Source of the DNA: DTFZ01 sp050260375
GTDB lineage: Bacteria; Bacillota; Clostridia; Christensenellales; SZUA-584
NCBI GenBank assembly: GCA_050260375.1
Contig: JBLNCA010000037.1
Coordinates: 372,001 to 436,000 of the forward strand
Direction of reading: 5' to 3'
Length of the DNA: 64,000 nucleotides
Positions 1 through 8,833 of this stretch are shown here, piece by piece. Below the pieces are notes generated by a model. That model did no database searches. It had not been told where the DNA came from and saw only the letters and a list, made by a program, of their open reading frames with translations. The translations under genes and the position numbers were made by a program. Position 1 is the first letter of the stretch. The number at the start of each line of letters is the position of its first letter.

Positions 1-1
1 C

Positions 2-376
2 CCGGAAAAATGCGAGTGCGGCAGGACTTCTATGCGCATGGCAAAGATACAGGGGCGCACGGATGACATGCTTATTATACGCGGCGTAAACGTGTTCCCG
101 TCGCAGATAGAGAGCGTGCTGCTCGAAATAGAGGACTTAGGGCCGCATTACGAGATAATAGTGCGCAAAGACGGGTACATGGACAAAATAGAGGTGCTCG
201 TTGAGGTGGTGGACGCTGGGCTGCTCGACAGGTTCAGCGCGCTCGAGGCGCTTGAGCACAAAGTAAAAAACGCGCTGCATACCGTGCTCGGCATAGACGC
301 GAACGTGCGGCTCGTCGAGCCGCGGTCTTTAAAGCGGTTCGAAGGAAAAGCGAAGAGAGTAACAGATTTACGATAA
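2..376 (+). CDS. paaK: phenylacetate-CoA ligase, C-terminal part (cut by window edge)
   Basis: The reading frame is open from base 2 and gives about 124 residues that match the C-terminal domain of the complete PaaK at 2758-4056. A CxC-type segment is followed by GRTDDMLIIRGVNVFPSQ, the hinge and C-terminal lid of AMP-forming aryl-CoA ligases. The family activates arylacetates to CoA thioesters using ATP. It lies 12 bp upstream of iorA and probably heads the same operon. The N-terminal AMP-binding domain is outside the window. About 66 bases are almost identical to the second paaK copy (see findings). Family assignment is secure; which arylacetate it prefers cannot be told. Confidence 0.9.
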   Translation, partial: PEKCECGRTSMRMAKIQGRTDDMLIIRGVNVFPSQIESVLLEIEDLGPHYEIIVRKDGYMDKIEVLVEVVDAGLLDRFSALEALEHKVKNALHTVLGIDANVRLVEPRSLKRFEGKAKRVTDLR

Positions 377-388
377 ACGAGGACATAC

Positions 389-2110
389 ATGAGGAAACTA
401 TTGCTTGGCAACGAAGCGTTCGCCAGAGGAGCGTACGAGGCGGGAGTAAGCGTCGCGACGGCATATCCTGGCACGCCGAGTACGGAGATTACCGAAAACA
501 TTGCAAAATACGACGGCATATACGCAGAATGGTCGCCCAACGAGAAGGTGGCTATGGAGGTAGCCATAGGCGCGTCCATAGCGAGCGCCCGGGCGCTGTG
601 CTGCATGAAGCACGTAGGTTTGAACGTAGCGGCCGATCCGCTGTTCACGGCGTCATATACGGGCGTAAACGGCGGGCTCGTCATTATTGTAGCGGACGAC
701 CCCGGCATGCATTCGAGCCAGAACGAGCAGGACTCGCGGTTTTACGCTCGCAGTGCGCATGTGCCCATGCTCGAACCCTCGGACAGCAGCGAAGCAAAGG
801 AGTTTGTTAAATTAGCTTTTGATTTATCCGAGAAGTTCGACGCGCCGGTTTTAGTGCGCTCGAGTACGCGGCTTTCGCATTCTCAGGGAATAGTGGAGCT
901 TTCGGACAGGCGGGAAGCTGTATTAAAGCCGTATGTAAAGGACATAGGCAAATACGTAATGATGCCCGGCATGGCGAAGAAACGCCATATAATCGTCGAG
1001 AAGCGCATGAACGACATAAAGGCGCATGCGGACACGCTGGATATAAACGCTGCAGAATACAACGATAAAGGCATTGGCATAATTACGAGCGGCGTTACAT
1101 ACGAGTACGTAAAGGAAGCGCTGCCCAACGCGAGCGTATTAAAGCTCGGCATGGTTTATCCTCTGCCGGAAGGCAGGATAAGGGAGTTTGCCGCAAACGT
1201 AGATAAGCTCTACGTCATAGAGGAATTAGAGCCTTTCATAGAGGACCAGATAAAGGCTATGGGCATTAGCGTAACTGGCAAGGAGCTGTTCACCGTTCAG
1301 GGCGAATACAGCGTAAACAGCATAGCGGCAACCCTTGGCGGCGAAAAGAAAGAAGTTGCCGGCCCCGGAGCGCTGCCCCAGAGGCCTCCCGTTATGTGCC
1401 CGGGCTGCCCGCACAGAGGCGTATACTATGTGCTCAAAAAGCTCGGCATAACCGCAACCGGCGATATAGGATGCTATACGCTGGGCGCTACGCCTCCGCT
1501 TCAGGGCATAGACACGTGCATATGCATGGGCGCGAGCATAGGGTGCGCGATGGGCATGGAAAAAGCGCGCGGCAAGGACTTTGCGCGCAAGCTCGTAGCC
1601 GTAATAGGCGATTCTACGTTCTTCCATTCGGGCATTACGGGAATTGTGGACATGGTCTATAACGGAGCCACGTCCACAGTGCTTATACTCGACAACTCCA
1701 CAACGGGCATGACCGGGCATCAGGACCACCCCGGAACGGGCAGGACGATAAAGGGCGATATAGTAGAGGCTGTCGATCTGCCGCTGCTTATTAAGAGCCT
1801 TGGTGTAAAGCATATACGGATAGCCGACCCTTACGACTTAAAAGGTCTGGAAACAGCGCTTAAAGAGGAGACCGCAAGGGAAGAGCTGAGCGTTATAATA
1901 GTTAAGCGTCCGTGCGTGCTGCTGGATAAAAAAGTAAAGCACGAACCGTATATCGTAAACGACAAATGCAGGGCGTGCGGGGTTTGTCTTAGGCTCGGCT
2001 GTCCGGCAATTGAAAAATCGCAAAACGGCATGAAGATAGACGGCGCGGTGTGCACCGGATGCGGGCTGTGCTCCGGAGTATGCGCATTCGGCGCTATAGA
2101 GGCAAGGTAG
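389..2110 (+). CDS. iorA: indolepyruvate ferredoxin oxidoreductase, alpha subunit
   Basis: Oxidatively decarboxylates aryl pyruvates (indolepyruvate, phenylpyruvate) to aryl-CoA with ferredoxin as electron carrier, or runs in reverse. The 573-residue protein has the N-terminal pyrimidine-type domain (GNEAFARGAYEAGV, AYPGTPSTEI), a TPP-binding domain with GDIGCYTLG and GDSTFFHSGI (about residues 350-420), and a C-terminal two-cluster ferredoxin domain from about residue 527 (CRACGVC and CTGCGLCSGVC). It is slightly shorter than many IorA proteins but all domains are present. Two bases before its partner iorB, and between two paaK genes. The cytoplasmic complex should need both subunits. Confidence 0.95.
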   Translation: MRKLLLGNEAFARGAYEAGVSVATAYPGTPSTEITENIAKYDGIYAEWSPNEKVAMEVAIGASIASARALCCMKHVGLNVAADPLFTASYTGVNGGLVIIVADDPGMHSSQNEQDSRFYARSAHVPMLEPSDSSEAKEFVKLAFDLSEKFDAPVLVRSSTRLSHSQGIVELSDRREAVLKPYVKDIGKYVMMPGMAKKRHIIVEKRMNDIKAHADTLDINAAEYNDKGIGIITSGVTYEYVKEALPNASVLKLGMVYPLPEGRIREFAANVDKLYVIEELEPFIEDQIKAMGISVTGKELFTVQGEYSVNSIAATLGGEKKEVAGPGALPQRPPVMCPGCPHRGVYYVLKKLGITATGDIGCYTLGATPPLQGIDTCICMGASIGCAMGMEKARGKDFARKLVAVIGDSTFFHSGITGIVDMVYNGATSTVLILDNSTTGMTGHQDHPGTGRTIKGDIVEAVDLPLLIKSLGVKHIRIADPYDLKGLETALKEETAREELSVIIVKRPCVLLDKKVKHEPYIVNDKCRACGVCLRLGCPAIEKSQNGMKIDGAVCTGCGLCSGVCAFGAIEAR

Positions 2111-2111
2111 T

Positions 2112-2675
2112 ATGGACATATTGATAGTAGGCGTAGGCGGGCAGGGTACGCTGCTCGCGAGCAGGATATTAGGTAATCTCGCGGTGGCTGCGGGATATGA
2201 CGTAAAGCTATCGGAAGTGCACGGAATGGCGCAGCGCGGAGGCAGCGTCGTTACTCACGTGCGCTTCGGGAATAAGGTGCATTCGCCAGTGATAGACGAA
2301 GGCAGAGCGGATGTTATACTGGCTTTTGAAAAGCTTGAGGGGTTGAGGTGGATTAGCCGTTTGAAAAAAAACGGCAGTATGTTTATCAATACGCAGCAGA
2401 TTTCTCCTATGCCGGTAGTTACCGGAGCGGAGGAATATCCTTGCGACATCGAGGAAAGGATACGCAAGGCGGCGCCGGAGGCCGTGTTTATCGACGCTTT
2501 GACGCTCGCAAGACAGGCGGGCAGTGAAAAAGCGGTGAACACGGTGCTTATAGGTGCGTTTGCTAAGAACAGCGATATTGATAAACAGCTTTTCATAGAT
2601 GCCATAAAAGAGACGATACCCCAAAAGCTAATTGACGTTAATCTTAGGGCGTTTGAGAAAGGCTACGAATTTTAA
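2112..2675 (+). CDS. iorB: indolepyruvate ferredoxin oxidoreductase, beta subunit
   Basis: 187 residues of the gamma-type domain of 2-oxoacid:ferredoxin oxidoreductases, starting with the glycine-rich VGVGGQGTLLASRIL and containing the family segment SEVHGMAQRGGSV. It pairs with IorA to form the arylpyruvate oxidoreductase. The start lies one base after the iorA stop, which suggests translational coupling. The stop overlaps the first base pairs of a two-stem intergenic hairpin that separates it from paaK. Confidence 0.94.
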   Translation: MDILIVGVGGQGTLLASRILGNLAVAAGYDVKLSEVHGMAQRGGSVVTHVRFGNKVHSPVIDEGRADVILAFEKLEGLRWISRLKKNGSMFINTQQISPMPVVTGAEEYPCDIEERIRKAAPEAVFIDALTLARQAGSEKAVNTVLIGAFAKNSDIDKQLFIDAIKETIPQKLIDVNLRAFEKGYEF

Positions 2676-2731
2676 TACGGGGTCCCCAGCAAGACATGAG
2701 ACTTGCTGGGGTGAAAATAGTTTCCCGTATT
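2674..2731 (+). other. two-stem intergenic hairpin, member of a dispersed family
   Basis: An outer stem AATACGGG (2674-2681) pairs with CCCGTATT (2724-2731). It encloses a perfect 10-bp stem CCCCAGCAAG/CTTGCTGGGG (2684-2693 and 2702-2711) with loop ACATGAGA. There is no T-run after it, so it is not a standard terminator, and it stands just upstream of the paaK Shine-Dalgarno site. A closely related hairpin is found before queA. Possible roles are mRNA processing or stability, or a regulatory RNA. Confidence 0.6.
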
Positions 2732-2757
2732 AGGGGTATAAAATTTGGAGGCCGAAT

Positions 2758-4056
2758 ATGTATTGGAACAAAGAAATAGAATGCATGGACAGGGATCAGC
2801 TTGAAGCCCTGCAGTTTTATAAATTAAAGAGAACGGTAAAGAAAGTATATGAAAACGTGCCGTTCTACAAAAAAGCTTTCAATGAGAAAGGCATAAAGCC
2901 GGAAGATATAAAAAGCCTTGACGATTTAAAGCTGCTGCCGTTCACACTTAAAAGCGATTTGCGGGATAATTACCCGTTCGGCATGTTCGCCGTGCCAAGG
3001 GAAGAGATTGTAAGGGTGCACGCCTCGTCGGGCACTACGGGCAAGCCCACTGTAGTGGGGTATACGAAGCGCGACATAGAAAACTGGGCGAGCCTGATGG
3101 CGAGGACTCTCGTTTTCGCGGGCGGCAACAGACATTCCGTAGTGCAGGTGGCGTACGGCTACGGGCTTTTTACCGGCGGGCTCGGGGCGCATTACGGCGC
3201 GGAGGCTTTAGGCGCGATAACGGTGCCGATATCGGGCGGCAACACACAAAGGCAGATAATGCTGATGCAGGATTTCGGAACGACGATACTTGCGTGCACG
3301 CCCTCTTACGCGCTTTATATGGCCGAGACTATGGAAGAGATGGGCATAGACAGGAAGGCTCTTAAGCTCGAGGCCGGCATATTCGGTGCGGAGCCCTGGA
3401 CGGAAGCGATGAGAAGCGAGATAGAGAAGCGGCTTGGCATACTCGCTATTGACATATACGGGCTTTCCGAGATAATGGGCCCCGGCGTCGCGGCGGACTG
3501 CGAATGCAAACAGGGACTGCATATAGCGGAGGACTTCTTCCTGCCCGAGATAATTGACCCCGATACGCTCGAGCCTCTGCCGTACGGCGAAAAAGGAGAG
3601 CTCGTAATAACTACGATAGACAAGGACGGTATACCGCTGATAAGGTACAGGACTCGCGATATAACGGCGCTGCATCCCGAAAAGTGCGGCTGTGGGCGCA
3701 CGATGGTACGCATGGAGAAGGTGATGGGCCGCACGGACGACATGCTTATTATACGCGGCGTAAACGTGTTCCCGTCGCAGATAGAGAGCGTGCTGGTAGA
3801 AATCGCGGAGGCTTCGCCCAACTACCAGATAATCGTAGACAGAGTGGACAATTTCGATACATTGGAGGTTCAGGTGGAGGTATCGCCCGAGTTCTTCTCG
3901 GACGAAGTGAGGAAGCTGGAGGCCTTGAGCGAGAAGATAAGAACAGCCATACATAACGTACTCAATATCAGCGTAAAAGTAACGCTCGTCGAGCCGAAGT
4001 CGATTGAGCGCAGCATGGGAAAGGCAAAGCGCGTAATAGATAAAAGAAAGTTTTAA
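2758..4056 (+). CDS. paaK: phenylacetate-CoA ligase
   Basis: Full-length 432-residue AMP-forming arylacetate-CoA ligase. The P-loop-like adenylation motif SSGTTGKPT is at residues 90-98, an aryl-binding YGLSEIMGPG region is near residue 234, and GRTDDMLIIRGVN in the C-terminal domain is near residue 324. TTTGGAGG gives a good ribosome site. Association with iorAB and an ACT-domain gene is recurrent in anaerobes. Together the enzymes can interconvert aryl acids, aryl-CoA and aryl pyruvates, either for amino-acid fermentation or to assimilate external arylacetates. The direction is inference. Confidence 0.95.
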   Translation: MYWNKEIECMDRDQLEALQFYKLKRTVKKVYENVPFYKKAFNEKGIKPEDIKSLDDLKLLPFTLKSDLRDNYPFGMFAVPREEIVRVHASSGTTGKPTVVGYTKRDIENWASLMARTLVFAGGNRHSVVQVAYGYGLFTGGLGAHYGAEALGAITVPISGGNTQRQIMLMQDFGTTILACTPSYALYMAETMEEMGIDRKALKLEAGIFGAEPWTEAMRSEIEKRLGILAIDIYGLSEIMGPGVAADCECKQGLHIAEDFFLPEIIDPDTLEPLPYGEKGELVITTIDKDGIPLIRYRTRDITALHPEKCGCGRTMVRMEKVMGRTDDMLIIRGVNVFPSQIESVLVEIAEASPNYQIIVDRVDNFDTLEVQVEVSPEFFSDEVRKLEALSEKIRTAIHNVLNISVKVTLVEPKSIERSMGKAKRVIDKRKF

Positions 4057-4068
4057 GGAGGAATGGTT

Positions 4069-4491
4069 ATGATAAAACAGATATCCGTCTTCGTGGAAAA
4101 CAAGAAGGGCAGGCTGGCAAGAATAACCGACGTGCTGGGAAACGAGGGCATAGACCTTATAGCGCTGTCTATAGCCGACACGACCAATTTCGGGATAATG
4201 CGATGCATTGTCAATAACCCGGATAAAGCCATAACCGTTCTCAAACAGAATGGCTTTACGGCGAGCATGACGGAAGTCATAGTCGCCGAAGTGCCGGATA
4301 AGCCGGGCGGGCTCGCAAGCGTGTTAAAGATGCTCGACGAGGCGGGTATAAGCGTTGAATACCTGTATTCTTTCGTGCGTATGCCGAGCCAGAACGCGCT
4401 GATACTATTCCGCGTGGAAGACATCAGCGGCGCGATAGAGGCGCTTAAGAAAAACAACGTGAGGCTGCTCGAAGAAAGCGACATATTCTAA
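4069..4491 (+). CDS. ACT domain protein (tandem ACT)
   Basis: 140 residues with two consecutive ACT-like repeats, beginning MIKQISVFVENKKGRLARIT and, near residue 72, VPDKPGGLASVLKMLDEAG. ACT domains bind small ligands, typically amino acids. I chose the ATG at 4069 over 4063 because AAGGAGG (4055-4061) is one base from the earlier ATG and seven from the later one. It is the last gene after paaK in the arylacetate operon, so an aromatic amino-acid or aryl-acid sensing role is plausible but not shown. Confidence 0.85.
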   Translation: MIKQISVFVENKKGRLARITDVLGNEGIDLIALSIADTTNFGIMRCIVNNPDKAITVLKQNGFTASMTEVIVAEVPDKPGGLASVLKMLDEAGISVEYLYSFVRMPSQNALILFRVEDISGAIEALKKNNVRLLEESDIF

Positions 4492-4517
4492 AAAACAATA
4501 TTCTAAAGAAGGTAATA

Positions 4518-5651
4518 ATGCTAGTTCGTTCAACATATGCGGTAATTGACCTTGATGCTGTAAAACAAAACATAAGGAACTTAAAACAACACTTAAGAAA
4601 AGGCGCTATGTTCTGCGCCGTGGTAAAGGCGGACGCTTACGGGCACGGCAGCGTTATGGTATCGAAAGCGGCCATTGAAGCGGGCGCGGACTGGTTCGCG
4701 GTGGCTATACCCGAAGAGGCCGCCTCGCTGCGCGAAGAAGGCGTAACTGCGCCGATACTCGTGCTCGGGCCGTCTAACAGGTGGCAGTGGGATATGGCGG
4801 CCGGACTTAATATAAGCATGACGGTAACGTCAAGAGAATGCGTAGCTTACGCTGCGGAGGCCGCTAAAAAACATAACGTAAAACTGAAGCTGCACCTTAA
4901 AGTAGACACGGGCATGAACCGGGTGGGCGTTAAAACGTTCGATGAGATGGACACGATATTGGACGATATACAAAAGTCGCCGTCTTTGGAGCTCGAAGGC
5001 GTGATGACGCACTTTGCAGCCGCTGACGAAGCGGACAAAAGCTATACAAGGATGCAGAACGAGCGATTCACCGAGTTTATCGCGGGCGTAAAGCGGCGCG
5101 GGTTTTCGCCTATTGTGCACGCATCCAACAGCGGAGCCGCAATAGACTGCCCGGAGCTTTCATACGACATGGCGCGTGTGGGCATAGCGATGTACGGCTG
5201 CTATCCATCCCGTGAGGTTGACAGGAGCATAAAGCTTATCCCCGCGATGTCGCTGCACACTAAGATATCGCATATAAAAACCGTGCAGGCTGGCGATAAA
5301 TTGAGCTACGGATGCACGTTCACGGCCCCAAAAGAGATGAGAATAGCGACTATACCGATAGGGTACGCCGACGGCTTTAACAGGCTGCTTTCCAACAACG
5401 GCGAGGTGCTCGTATGCGGCAAACGCGCTAAAGTTGTGGGCCGAGTGTGCATGGACCAGACGCTTATTGACGTAACGGGTATCAAGGGCGCGGAGCGCGA
5501 CGGGGACGTGGTTTGCATTGGCAGACAGGGCGGCGACGAGATAACGGCGGATGAATTCGCCGAGCGCTGCGGCACGATAAATTATGAAGTGCTGTGCGCT
5601 ATATCGCCGAGGGTGCCGAGGCTGTATTGTTCCGATAACAAAAACCCGTAA
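4518..5651 (+). CDS. alr: alanine racemase
   Basis: PLP enzyme that interconverts L- and D-alanine for peptidoglycan. The 377-residue length is normal. The PLP lysine is K37 in VVKADAYGHG, the substrate-contact segment is DTGMNRVG, and the second catalytic tyrosine is Y264 in LSYGCTF. It starts with ATG after a GAAGG site. The next gene follows within 10 bp, so it probably begins a housekeeping operon running to coaD. Confidence 0.96.
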   Translation: MLVRSTYAVIDLDAVKQNIRNLKQHLRKGAMFCAVVKADAYGHGSVMVSKAAIEAGADWFAVAIPEEAASLREEGVTAPILVLGPSNRWQWDMAAGLNISMTVTSRECVAYAAEAAKKHNVKLKLHLKVDTGMNRVGVKTFDEMDTILDDIQKSPSLELEGVMTHFAAADEADKSYTRMQNERFTEFIAGVKRRGFSPIVHASNSGAAIDCPELSYDMARVGIAMYGCYPSREVDRSIKLIPAMSLHTKISHIKTVQAGDKLSYGCTFTAPKEMRIATIPIGYADGFNRLLSNNGEVLVCGKRAKVVGRVCMDQTLIDVTGIKGAERDGDVVCIGRQGGDEITADEFAERCGTINYEVLCAISPRVPRLYCSDNKNP

Positions 5652-5659
5652 AGGATACT

Positions 5660-6220
5660 ATGGAAAAAGAAAAGATGAGGCGAAGCATGCTCGCCTCGCG
5701 TACTGCGATGGACCCTCGCGAAGCGGCTTTAAGAAGCGCGGTTATCTGCGAAAAGCTGCTCGCGCTTGACCGCGTTAAAAACGCCGGGTGCGTAATGGCG
5801 TATTGCGCATATAAAAACGAGCCCGATTTAAACGAGTTTATTAATGCCTTAATGGAGCTTGGCAAGGCGGTAGCGCTGCCGTACATAGCGGGTAGCGAGC
5901 TTAAAGCGGTAAGGTACGAGAGCGGCTCGGCGATGAAAAGCAACAAATACGGTATAATGGAGCCGGTACCCGTAAACGACGTGGACGAGCTTGAGCCGGA
6001 TGTTGTTGTAGTGCCGGGCATAGCGTTTGATTCAAGGCTTTACCGTATAGGCTTCGGAGGCGGGTACTACGACAGGTTCCTTGCATACTCAAACGCCTAT
6101 AAAATAGGCGTATGCTACGATTATCAGGTGGTTGACGGCTTCGCCTGCGAAGCGCACGACGTTCCGATGGACGCCGTGGTTACCGAAAAACGTATAATAG
6201 GGAGAAAAGGATGCGCGTAA
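5660..6220 (+). CDS. 5-formyltetrahydrofolate cyclo-ligase
   Basis: 186 residues of the MTHFS/YgfA family, which converts 5-formyl-THF to 5,10-methenyl-THF with ATP. The N-terminus has the basic ATP-site segment MRRSMLASRTAM. The family signature VVVPGIAFDSRLYRIGFGGG appears near residues 114-133, followed by YYDRFL. It overlaps rsmD by 10 bp, so the two are likely translated together. Confidence 0.92.
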   Translation: MEKEKMRRSMLASRTAMDPREAALRSAVICEKLLALDRVKNAGCVMAYCAYKNEPDLNEFINALMELGKAVALPYIAGSELKAVRYESGSAMKSNKYGIMEPVPVNDVDELEPDVVVVPGIAFDSRLYRIGFGGGYYDRFLAYSNAYKIGVCYDYQVVDGFACEAHDVPMDAVVTEKRIIGRKGCA

Positions 6221-6756
6221 TCGCAGGCAGCTTAAAGGGAAGGCGGCTTGCTTGCCCCAAAGGAGACGCCATACGGCCGACCACGGACAAGGTCAAGGAA
6301 GCTATGTTCGGGGCGCTGCAGTTTTATTTGCCGGGCACGGTTGTGCTCGACGCTTTCGCAGGCAGCGGGGCTCTTGGCATAGAAGCGTTGTCCCGCGGGG
6401 CGGCGCACGCGGACTTCGTGGAATTGTCGGCCGAGCATATAAAGACGCTGAGGCAAAACCTTGAGCCGGTGCCCAAAGGCAGCTACACTGTTTTCAAGGG
6501 CGACGTTATAAAGCTGATGCCGAGGCTTGGTAAGTATGATTTAGTGCTGATGGACCCTCCGTATGACGCGGATATTTACGAATCGTTTCTTATAAGCGCG
6601 GATAAGGCCGGTATTTTGAAGGACGGAAGCAAAGTGGTAATGGAGTGCCGCGCGGCATTTGATTTTATTCTTCCGCCGAAGTATAATTTAAACAAAAAAA
6701 AGATTTACGGGGACATATCGCTGTGGTTTTTGGAATACGGAGTATGTTATGATTAA
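6211..6756 (+). CDS. rsmD: 16S rRNA (guanine(966)-N2)-methyltransferase
   Basis: SAM-dependent methyltransferase of 181 residues acting on the small-subunit rRNA. The start MRVIAGSLKGRRL is typical of RsmD, with SAM motif VLDAFAGSGALGIEALSRGA near residue 46 and the catalytic N6/N2-type motif LMDPPYD near residue 112. The gene overlaps both neighbours (10 bp upstream, 8 bp with coaD), the usual rsmD-coaD arrangement. Confidence 0.95.
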   Translation: MRVIAGSLKGRRLACPKGDAIRPTTDKVKEAMFGALQFYLPGTVVLDAFAGSGALGIEALSRGAAHADFVELSAEHIKTLRQNLEPVPKGSYTVFKGDVIKLMPRLGKYDLVLMDPPYDADIYESFLISADKAGILKDGSKVVMECRAAFDFILPPKYNLNKKKIYGDISLWFLEYGVCYD

Positions 6757-7231
6757 ATGTGTTTACCCGGGCAGCTTTGATCCTGTCACCACCGGCCATC
6801 TTGATATCATAGAGCGCGCGTGCACTCTGTTTGGCAGCGTTACCGTTGCGGTGCTCATAAATACCGGCAAAACGCCCGCGTTTTCCGTCGAGAAGCGAAT
6901 GGAATTCATACGGCGGAGCACGTCCCACCTTAAGGGCGTAAGCGTCGATAATTTTTCAGGGCTGCTGGTTGATTATATGAAAAAGCAGGATGCGAATCTT
7001 ATTATTCGGGGCCTTAGGGCAATATCGGACTTCGAATACGAGTTTCAAATCGCTGCGCTCAACGCCAAATTATCAAAGAACATAGAAACAGTATTTTTGA
7101 TGACAGATTTAAAGAATTCATTTTTAAGCTCGAGCCTTGTCCGCGAGCTCGCGTCTCACGGCGGAGACATAACGGGACTCGTGCCTGAGCCTATAAAATA
7201 CGACGTTAAAAATTATTTGGCGGGTAGGTAA
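6749..7231 (+). CDS. coaD: phosphopantetheine adenylyltransferase
   Basis: 160-residue nucleotidyltransferase for the fourth step of CoA synthesis. It has YPGSFDPVTTGHLDII with the TxGH nucleotide motif near the N-terminus and IIRGLRAISDFEYEFQ in the middle, plus the C-terminal FLSSSLVRELASHGGD segment. The overlap with rsmD and a 1-bp gap to the following coiled-coil gene indicate one transcript. Confidence 0.96.
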   Translation: MIKCVYPGSFDPVTTGHLDIIERACTLFGSVTVAVLINTGKTPAFSVEKRMEFIRRSTSHLKGVSVDNFSGLLVDYMKKQDANLIIRGLRAISDFEYEFQIAALNAKLSKNIETVFLMTDLKNSFLSSSLVRELASHGGDITGLVPEPIKYDVKNYLAGR

Positions 7232-7232
7232 T

Positions 7233-7688
7233 ATGAGAATATACGAACTACTGGACGAACTAAGAGAGGAATTGGAAAACAGCCCAAAAGCCGTTTTTTC
7301 CAACAAAAGGACTGTCGATCTCAATATACTGCTTGAAATACTGGGCGATCTTAAAAACTCAATACCCGAAGACATAATAGAAGCCCAGAATCTGCTTGCC
7401 GAGCGCGACGAAATAATAAGCAAAGCAAACGAAGAAGCCGCGTCGATAATAAACAGCGCAGAGGACGAACTGCAGACGCGCGTATCCGAAAGCAGCGTGA
7501 TACAGGAAGCCGAGCTGAAATCAAAAGAGCTGCTAAGCCTTGCGGAAGCAAACGCGAGGGAAATAACCGTAGGCGCGAAAGAATACGCCGACGATATACT
7601 CGGCGAACTGGAAACATATTTCTCCGATTACCTTAAGCTGATAAGAAAGAACAGGCTAGAGCTTTCTTCCAAACGAAAGCCAGGTTGA
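7233..7688 (+). CDS. conserved coiled-coil protein downstream of coaD
   Basis: 151 residues, rich in Glu, Ala and Lys with heptad-like spacing, e.g. IISKANEEAASIINSAEDEL around residues 57-76. There is no signal peptide or membrane span. Similar proteins are found between coaD and ylbJ in other Clostridia and are sometimes labelled ATPase-subunit-like because of the coiled coil; a DivIVA-like role is only a guess. It overlaps the end of the convergent ylbJ by 33 bp, so both stop regions are shared. Confidence 0.75.
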   Translation: MRIYELLDELREELENSPKAVFSNKRTVDLNILLEILGDLKNSIPEDIIEAQNLLAERDEIISKANEEAASIINSAEDELQTRVSESSVIQEAELKSKELLSLAEANAREITVGAKEYADDILGELETYFSDYLKLIRKNRLELSSKRKPG

Positions 7689-8816
7689 CTTTCCCGTTTT
7701 CTGTATATATTTGATTATAAGCAATGCAATAATGGAAAACGCCGCATAGCCTATGCCGAAAAATGCGGCTGTTTTTATATCCGCGGCTCCCGGCTGTGCA
7801 TCCGCCAGAGGAAACAGCGAGAGGAAAAGCGCGCACAATGCGTAAGAAATCGAGGCCTGAATGCTTTTAGCAAGCGCAAACTGTTTGGGAACGAGGCCGT
7901 AAGGCGCGCAGACGGATACCGTCTGCATGTGTATGCACATGCCCCCGAATGTGATTATTGAAGAAATAATCGGAAGCTTTAATGGGAGGCTTAAGTCAAG
8001 GGCGGAGGCTATGCTGCACCCGTTTGTCATCTCAATGCTTCCTAAAAGCATCGCCTTTGTGCTCTGCTCGGTAAGGCCTGTAAGCCGCGAGAGGGGGGAA
8101 TACACCCAAGCCATGGCGCTTACCAGCCCGCTCATCGAAAGTATCTCCATTATGACCGAAAACACTATTATGAATCCGCCTATCTTAACAAGCGTTGTAA
8201 GCGCTTTTTCTATGCTTTCGGAAAGCAGCTCGCCAAGCGGGCGGCAAAGCTCTATGTCGCGCCTGAAAAGCGCGCACGCTTCCTTAAACGTTTCTTTTTT
8301 TGCCGGAGCGCTTTTTTTTCTGGCAAGCATGCCGAACAATACGCCTGTAAGAACTGCGGACAAATAATGGGAAGATATGAGGTATGGGCCGGCTTCGGGC
8401 GAGCCGAGCATGCCGGTGGCGACGGCGCCGCCTATAAATACAGGGCCGGTAACGCTCGTGAAGCGGACTATTGCCTGAGCGTCAGGCTCGGACAGCTGTC
8501 CTTTTGCATAAAGCTCGCCCGTAATCCTCGCGCCCACGGGATAGCCCGACAGCGCCGCCGCAAGGAATACGTAAGCGCTCTCTCCGGGAGCGGAAAACAG
8601 CAGGCGCGTAAGAGGGGAAAGCGCGTATGAAACAAGGCGCACGACGCCCGTTTCAAGCAGTATCGACGAAGCCGCCATAAAAGGCAGCAGGGAAGGGAGT
8701 ACGACGGCAAACCAAAGGTCAAGGCCTTTTTTTGCGCTTTCGAGGCAGCGCTCAGGGTACAGCAGCAGGAAGGCCGCGGCAGCGACAACACCGGCGGCAA
8801 GCAGTATCTTTCTCAT
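7656..8816 (-). CDS. ylbJ: sporulation integral membrane protein YlbJ
   Basis: 386 residues with repeated hydrophobic segments and nucleoside-transporter Gate-like regions (LSGYPVGARITGELYAKG, PFMAASSILLETGVVRL). YlbJ is a polytopic membrane protein needed for spore cortex formation in Bacillus. I chose the ATG at 8816 because GTGAGG lies seven bases before it; an in-frame GTG at 8828 is the alternative. A sigma-E-like promoter sits just upstream. Convergent with the coaD-linked coiled-coil gene. Confidence 0.9.
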   Translation of the reverse strand: MRKILLAAGVVAAAAFLLLYPERCLESAKKGLDLWFAVVLPSLLPFMAASSILLETGVVRLVSYALSPLTRLLFSAPGESAYVFLAAALSGYPVGARITGELYAKGQLSEPDAQAIVRFTSVTGPVFIGGAVATGMLGSPEAGPYLISSHYLSAVLTGVLFGMLARKKSAPAKKETFKEACALFRRDIELCRPLGELLSESIEKALTTLVKIGGFIIVFSVIMEILSMSGLVSAMAWVYSPLSRLTGLTEQSTKAMLLGSIEMTNGCSIASALDLSLPLKLPIISSIITFGGMCIHMQTVSVCAPYGLVPKQFALAKSIQASISYALCALFLSLFPLADAQPGAADIKTAAFFGIGYAAFSIIALLIIKYIQKTGKSTWLSFGRKL

Positions 8817-8833
8817 TTTAAGCCTCACTTGTA

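Noticed and set aside
3208..3954. 248-codon antisense frame within paaK
   Set aside because: Lies wholly inside a well-supported gene, no ribosome site, low-complexity His/Tyr/Arg composition typical of antisense frames.
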